Positions 49,689-52,930 of a stretch of 52,930 bases of DNA are shown in pieces. The stretch comes from Candidatus Zhuqueibacterota bacterium (GTDB lineage: Bacteria; Zhuqueibacterota; Zhuqueibacteria; Residuimicrobiales; Residuimicrobiaceae): positions 1-52,930 of the forward strand of contig CAUJEL010000164.1 in the NCBI GenBank assembly GCA_963169875.1. Direction: 5' to 3'. Below the pieces are notes generated by a model that was not told the DNA's origin, searched no databases, and saw only the letters and a program-made list of their open reading frames with translations. How positions within the stretch are numbered: the stretch's first letter is position 1; each line of letters opens with the position of its first letter. The position numbers were made by a program, and so were the translations under genes.

Positions 49689-51380
49689 TCATTTCCCCTT
49701 GAATTTTAATTTGATCTCCCTCTGCTCCTTTTCACCCATATCTGTCAGCAATTCCTGGACAAGGTGTTCATATTTGGCCTGCAACTCGGCTGACTGGCGG
49801 ACGCCATTGATCAATAATCCCTCTTTACCCAATTGGAATTCAGTTGCCTCTTTTGTATCCTTCATGAGTTTATCTTTCATCAGCTCTTCGCGAAGCCGTT
49901 TGCCGAGAATATCCTTCTCCTGGAGGTGTTTGAGTTCTTTTTCTTTTACAATTTTCAGCTCCTTGCCCGTGTTGTCCTTGTCGGTCACATAAAAAACAGT
50001 TTCATCGCCACCGGTTTTAATAACTTTGACTTTGTGTACCGTATCTCCTTCACAAATGTGGCGAAGCGTGATGGTTTTGTGTCCGTGCTCCTCCTCGACA
50101 TCCACGCCGAGATCCATCTCTGTTTCAAACTCTTTAAACGCCTCTGGAGGCAAGGGTTTGCCATCTTTTATAACCGATACGATCTTGTCATTCTCTATTT
50201 TGATCTCCAGCTCCGAATCGCCTTCTTTCTTTATCTTGATCAACTTGCATGCCTTCTTTTCCGTTGAATCCGAAGAAGTCGTCACCGTGATGTGATTTTC
50301 CACATTTTCATCTGTTTCCACTTTTACTTCGATGGTTTCGCATTTCTTTTTGGGATCATCCCCATCCATCCGGCCATTGCCGATGCTCTGCAGTGGCAGA
50401 ACAGTCAAGGCGATGGCGGCGAGAAAAACGATGCCCAGTAATTTTTCACGTATCGACATGGTAGTCTCCTTGTTATAAAAAAGCCGTTTTATCCTCTGCT
50501 GCAGACGCCCGGAAGCGGAAAGCACAGGCATCAATGCAAGAGGTTCATTTTGAATCGTTTGTAATTCCAGCAAGGCGCGGGCGAGATCCATGGGCTGACC
50601 GCACTGCTGCACCGCGAAATCATCGCAGCAGTACTCCCGTTCGACGCGTATTTGCGAGGAAATCCACCAGATGGCTGGATGGTAAAAGAAGAGCACTTCC
50701 ACCAGGCTTTGCAGCAGATTGACCAGACTGTCCCGCCGCAGCAGATGAGCCGCTTCGTGGGCCAGGATCGCCTTGATGTACTGCGGCGGCAGAGCTGTGA
50801 AAAAACCCACCGGCAGCAGCAGCGTCTGTTTCATCACACCGACGACCATCGGCACATGAATGCGGGCGGATTCCAGCACCGGGATGGCCATGCGCAGATG
50901 CCACTGCTCAAACCATTCCGCCACCTGATCCTGCCACGCACGAGACAGCAAATGCACCTCCTTTTGGCGGATTGTACGGACCAGATGCCAGCCCACAAGC
51001 GTCCGGCCGGTCATGATGATCACCCCGGCGCTCCAAATCACGATGAACAGACGCATGAGCTGGACATCCGGCATAAATCCTTGAAAAGGTAAAAGCGTGA
51101 GGTGAACGCCCGGTGCAATTTCATCCGTCATCAGCGATGCGGCTGCAGCGAGCTGCTGCAAGCCATGGAGCAGATACAGAAAGGTTCCCATTGCCGTCAC
51201 GAGAAAAATCCCCAAGGCCATGGCCAGCACATCATGGCGCAGGCGCGCGCTTTTGTTGCGCAGCGTCCACAGCGCGATGACCACGCTGACCGCGATCAAG
51301 CCGCCCTGCCACAGGGAATGGAATAGCGTCAAGGCCCAGGCTTGCACCCAGAGATGAGAAAAAAGATTCATTTCGCTCAT
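49689..51380 (-). CDS. BlaR1-like M56 membrane metallopeptidase with a novel periplasmic domain
   Basis: A 563-residue protein. The N-terminal part has about four transmembrane helices and the M56 zinc motif LAHEAAHLLRRDSL (~residue 209) with the downstream glutamate in REYCCDDFAV. After a last helix (~308-330), residues ~332-563 form a highly charged, Lys/Glu/Asp/Thr-rich segment, beta strands followed by a helical tail. It has no SxxK/SxN/KTG penicillin-binding signature, so the protein should not sense beta-lactams. By analogy with BlaR1/MecR1, a signal would activate the protease and relieve BlaI repression. The ATG overlaps the BlaI stop by 4 bp. Ligand unknown. Confidence 0.9.
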   Translation of the reverse strand: MSEMNLFSHLWVQAWALTLFHSLWQGGLIAVSVVIALWTLRNKSARLRHDVLAMALGIFLVTAMGTFLYLLHGLQQLAAAASLMTDEIAPGVHLTLLPFQGFMPDVQLMRLFIVIWSAGVIIMTGRTLVGWHLVRTIRQKEVHLLSRAWQDQVAEWFEQWHLRMAIPVLESARIHVPMVVGVMKQTLLLPVGFFTALPPQYIKAILAHEAAHLLRRDSLVNLLQSLVEVLFFYHPAIWWISSQIRVEREYCCDDFAVQQCGQPMDLARALLELQTIQNEPLALMPVLSASGRLQQRIKRLFYNKETTMSIREKLLGIVFLAAIALTVLPLQSIGNGRMDGDDPKKKCETIEVKVETDENVENHITVTTSSDSTEKKACKLIKIKKEGDSELEIKIENDKIVSVIKDGKPLPPEAFKEFETEMDLGVDVEEEHGHKTITLRHICEGDTVHKVKVIKTGGDETVFYVTDKDNTGKELKIVKEKELKHLQEKDILGKRLREELMKDKLMKDTKEATEFQLGKEGLLINGVRQSAELQAKYEHLVQELLTDMGEKEQREIKLKFKGK

Positions 51381-51763
51381 GCGCCCTCCCGGTCGATGTC
51401 ATCCAGGTATTGGCGCAACTGCTCGATCTCTTCACTTGAAGGTTGATGATTGCCCAGGGCCTGCAACACCAGATTCATCGTCGAACCGGAAAAGGCCGCC
51501 TGCACCAGCTTGTGCACCAGCCGGTTTTGCACCTGATCCTGTTTCAACAAGGGCCGGTAAACGTGACTGCGCTGATCCTCCACCCGCGCCAACAGATGCT
51601 TCTGCGCCATGAGCTGCATCATCTTGAGCGTGGTGGTATAACCCACCTCACGAATGGACTGCAACTGCTCATTGACAAAACGAACGGTTGAGGGACCGTG
51701 TCGCCACAGTATCTGCAAAATTTCCAGTTCCGCTTCGGTTGGATCCGGTTTTTTCTCTGCCAT
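51377..51763 (-). CDS. BlaI/MecI-family transcriptional repressor
   Basis: A 128-residue winged-helix protein: TEAELEILQILWRHGPSTVRFVNEQL, then YTTTLKMMQLMAQKHLL as the recognition helix region, RSHVYRPL as the wing and a C-terminal dimerisation helix bundle. BlaI-type repressors bind palindromes as dimers and are cleaved when the partner M56 protease fires. Two perfect palindromes lie upstream, so it very likely represses itself and the M56 gene. AAAGGA precedes the ATG. Confidence 0.94.
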   Translation of the reverse strand: MAEKKPDPTEAELEILQILWRHGPSTVRFVNEQLQSIREVGYTTTLKMMQLMAQKHLLARVEDQRSHVYRPLLKQDQVQNRLVHKLVQAAFSGSTMNLVLQALGNHQPSSEEIEQLRQYLDDIDREGA

Positions 51764-51804
51764 AACACATCCTTTACATTTTGGGTACCCATATCAATAA
51801 ACGA

Positions 51805-51833
51805 AGTATATTACGAAATGTTTCGTAGTTTCT
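51805..51833 (-). promoter_or_regulatory. Putative promoter of the blaI-M56 operon
   Basis: On the minus strand TATACT (51805-51810) is a good -10; 17 bp upstream is AGAAAC, a poor -35. Operator 1 fills the spacer exactly, so a bound repressor would exclude RNA polymerase. Confidence 0.45.
51812..51827. promoter_or_regulatory. BlaI-type operator 1 (TACGAAA-TG-TTTCGTA)
   Basis: A perfect 7+7 palindrome with a two-base centre, 49 bp upstream of the blaI start codon. Its centre is exactly 30 bp from that of operator 2, about three helical turns, so two repressor dimers would bind the same face of the DNA. Confidence 0.85.
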
Positions 51834-51840
51834 GCTTTTT

Positions 51841-51858
51841 CTACGAAATTTTTCGTAG
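51841..51858. promoter_or_regulatory. BlaI-type operator 2 (CTACGAAA-TT-TTTCGTAG)
   Basis: A perfect 8+8 palindrome sharing the TACGAAA half-site with operator 1. It lies between the blaI promoter and a rightward promoter, so it could regulate both. Confidence 0.85.
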
Positions 51859-51871
51859 TTTTTCATTTTGC

Positions 51872-51900
51872 TTGACATTGACCGGAGTTACCATTATTTT
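51872..51900 (+). promoter_or_regulatory. Sigma70-like promoter facing right, next to the BlaI operators
   Basis: TTGACA at 51872-51877 and TATTTT at 51895-51900 with 17-bp spacing. It starts 14 bp beyond operator 2 and points to the pirin gene at 52192, giving a leader of ~285 bases. The rest of the leader (51901-52180) shows nothing I can support. Confidence 0.45.
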
Positions 51901-52191
51901 TAGAAAAGAAATATGCTGCTGCATCATCATTCAATGATTGACATTGTCGGCTACCCCGGTGTACTGGACTGTTTTCGCTGGATCGTATCGGGCCGGTGAA
52001 GCACAAACCCGAAAAATGCGCCACCCGCTGGTGACAGGTTCATCATGATAATGGATTATGTGCTGATTCATAACTCGGCCTGTCATCTTGAATTTTACCG
52101 GTTCATCAGCAGGAGCATCGCGGTGGTCAATCCAAACCTTGTTTTATAACGTGTGCGTGCAGTAGTTACTCACCTTTTATGAGGAAATGCG

Positions 52192-52930
52192 ATGAATCTG
52201 CGCACGATAGATACCCTGTACGCCAGCGTCCCGACGCTGGAAGGCGCCGGCGTCCGGCTGCAGCGCGTGTTTGGTTATTACCAGTCGCCGCAAATGGATC
52301 CTTTCCTGCTGCTGGACCATTTTGGCTCCACAAATCCTGATGAGTATCTGGCGGGGTTTCCCTGGCACCCGCACCGCGGCATCGAGACCGTCACCTATGT
52401 CCTCTCCGGCAGTGTCGAGCACGGCGACAGCCTCGGCAACCAGGGCGTGATCAACGGCGGCGATGTCCAGTGGATGACCGCCGGCAGTGGCATCATCCAT
52501 CAGGAGATGCCGCAGCGCGTGGAGCTGCCCCTCAACGGATTCCAGCTCTGGGTGAATTTGCCGCGCTCCCACAAGATGATGATTCCGCGGTATAATGAGA
52601 TCATCCATGAACAAATTCCGGAAATTGAAGTGGCGGATAAGGTCCGCATAAAAATCGTCAGCGGCACTGTGGACGGCCAAGCCGGCCCCATGCGCGATCT
52701 CGTCGTCGACACCGAATACCTCGATGTCGAAATTGCCGGCCCGGCGACATGGACGCATCCCATCCCGGCGGGATTCAGCGCCTTCGCGTATGTCTATGAT
52801 GGCGAAGCGCAATTTGGCACGGCGCTGGTGAAGAAGTATCACTGCGCAAAATTTTCGCAGCAAGGGGATGCGGTAGAAGTCCGGGTTGAAAAAGGTCCGA
52901 GCCGTTTTCTCCTCGTCTCCGGGAAGCCCT
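52192..52930 (+). CDS. Pirin family protein (3' end outside window)
   Basis: 246 codons are visible before the window ends. The N-terminal cupin shows HPHRGIETVTYVLSGSVEHGD and GDVQWMTAGSGIIHQEMP, which supply the three His and one Glu metal ligands of pirins; the second cupin half follows from about residue 180. Bacterial pirins bind iron and some have quercetin dioxygenase activity; others modulate metabolism through protein contacts. GAGGA six bases before the ATG sets the start. A BlaI-linked promoter lies upstream. A long minus-strand frame across the same bases is its antisense shadow. Confidence 0.93.
   Translation, partial: MNLRTIDTLYASVPTLEGAGVRLQRVFGYYQSPQMDPFLLLDHFGSTNPDEYLAGFPWHPHRGIETVTYVLSGSVEHGDSLGNQGVINGGDVQWMTAGSGIIHQEMPQRVELPLNGFQLWVNLPRSHKMMIPRYNEIIHEQIPEIEVADKVRIKIVSGTVDGQAGPMRDLVVDTEYLDVEIAGPATWTHPIPAGFSAFAYVYDGEAQFGTALVKKYHCAKFSQQGDAVEVRVEKGPSRFLLVSGKP

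Noticed and set aside
49689-51763. Beta-lactam resistance regulator pair
   Set aside because: The M56 protein has no penicillin-binding sensor and no beta-lactamase gene is adjacent.
52177-52863. 228-codon minus-strand open frame at the right edge
   Set aside because: It is the antisense shadow of the pirin gene, which has clear metal-binding motifs and a ribosome site.
1-52930. tRNA, rRNA or other RNA genes
   Set aside because: Scanning the intergenic gaps by eye gave no cloverleaf with conserved T-loop sequence and no rRNA-like segment; small ones could still be missed without a covariance search.

Overview
The window looks like a chromosomal stretch from a Gram-negative bacterium of the FCB group, possibly a KSB1/Calditrichota-like candidate lineage. 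The signs are a FlgD-like C-terminal sorting domain (YPNPFNPET) at the left edge, many lipobox or signal-peptide proteins, heptosyltransferase and UDP-xylose genes typical of an outer-membrane cell, and GC content that is moderately high by eye. The placement is inference. I see no rRNA, tRNA, CRISPR array, integrase or transposase gene, and no convincing prophage. About 46 protein genes are supported, most on the minus strand in tightly packed, often overlapping runs.

Layout. 1-4.6 kb: end of a secreted protein with its terminator, an orphan AmrS-type radical SAM enzyme and a large lipoprotein overlapping it. 4.6-7.7 kb: beta-hydroxyacid dehydrogenase, NTF2-like lipoprotein, GT2 glycosyltransferase, rhomboid protease. 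7.9-8.9 kb: a divergent YchF-like GTPase on the plus strand. 9.1-14.7 kb: S74-type exported protein, a PocR-PAS-pseudokinase-receiver protein and an M64 metalloprotease. 14.8-22.7 kb: probable operon of polyprenyl synthase, ApbE, UDP-xylose synthase, GT9, RsfS, ArgS, PfkB kinase and an orphan ECF-type ATPase. 22.8-31.2 kb: a compact five-gene run of S55 peptidase, beta-propeller protein, NrnA and two sensor kinases. 31.3-33.7 kb: mammalian-type PTPS, FolE, an SDR reductase and a metallo-beta-lactamase-fold hydrolase, suggesting tetrahydropterin synthesis. 33.9-38.6 kb: M19 dipeptidase, propeller-transglutaminase, QueG, LspA-like protein. 38.8-47.7 kb: MscL, flavodoxin-like, SRPBCC, M48 protease, amidase, CDF transporter, PPK2, an L,D-transpeptidase-like protein and a YdjC/ChbG-like deacetylase. 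47.9-49.6 kb: YhbY and a CNNM/CorC protein. 49.7-52.9 kb: a BlaI-M56 regulatory pair with two clear operators, and a partial pirin.

The most notable non-coding signal is a dispersed intergenic element of about 175-185 bp with imperfect terminal inverted repeats. It has three full copies (4146-4319, 39325-39510, 42211-42386) and several end fragments. Other points of interest are an ArgS without its HIGH signature, a QueG gene whose natural start is ATA, a BlaI-M56 pair with two operators exactly 30 bp apart and a non-beta-lactam sensor domain, and a response regulator fused to a degenerate kinase core. Functions are read from motifs and family resemblance only; no database search was possible.
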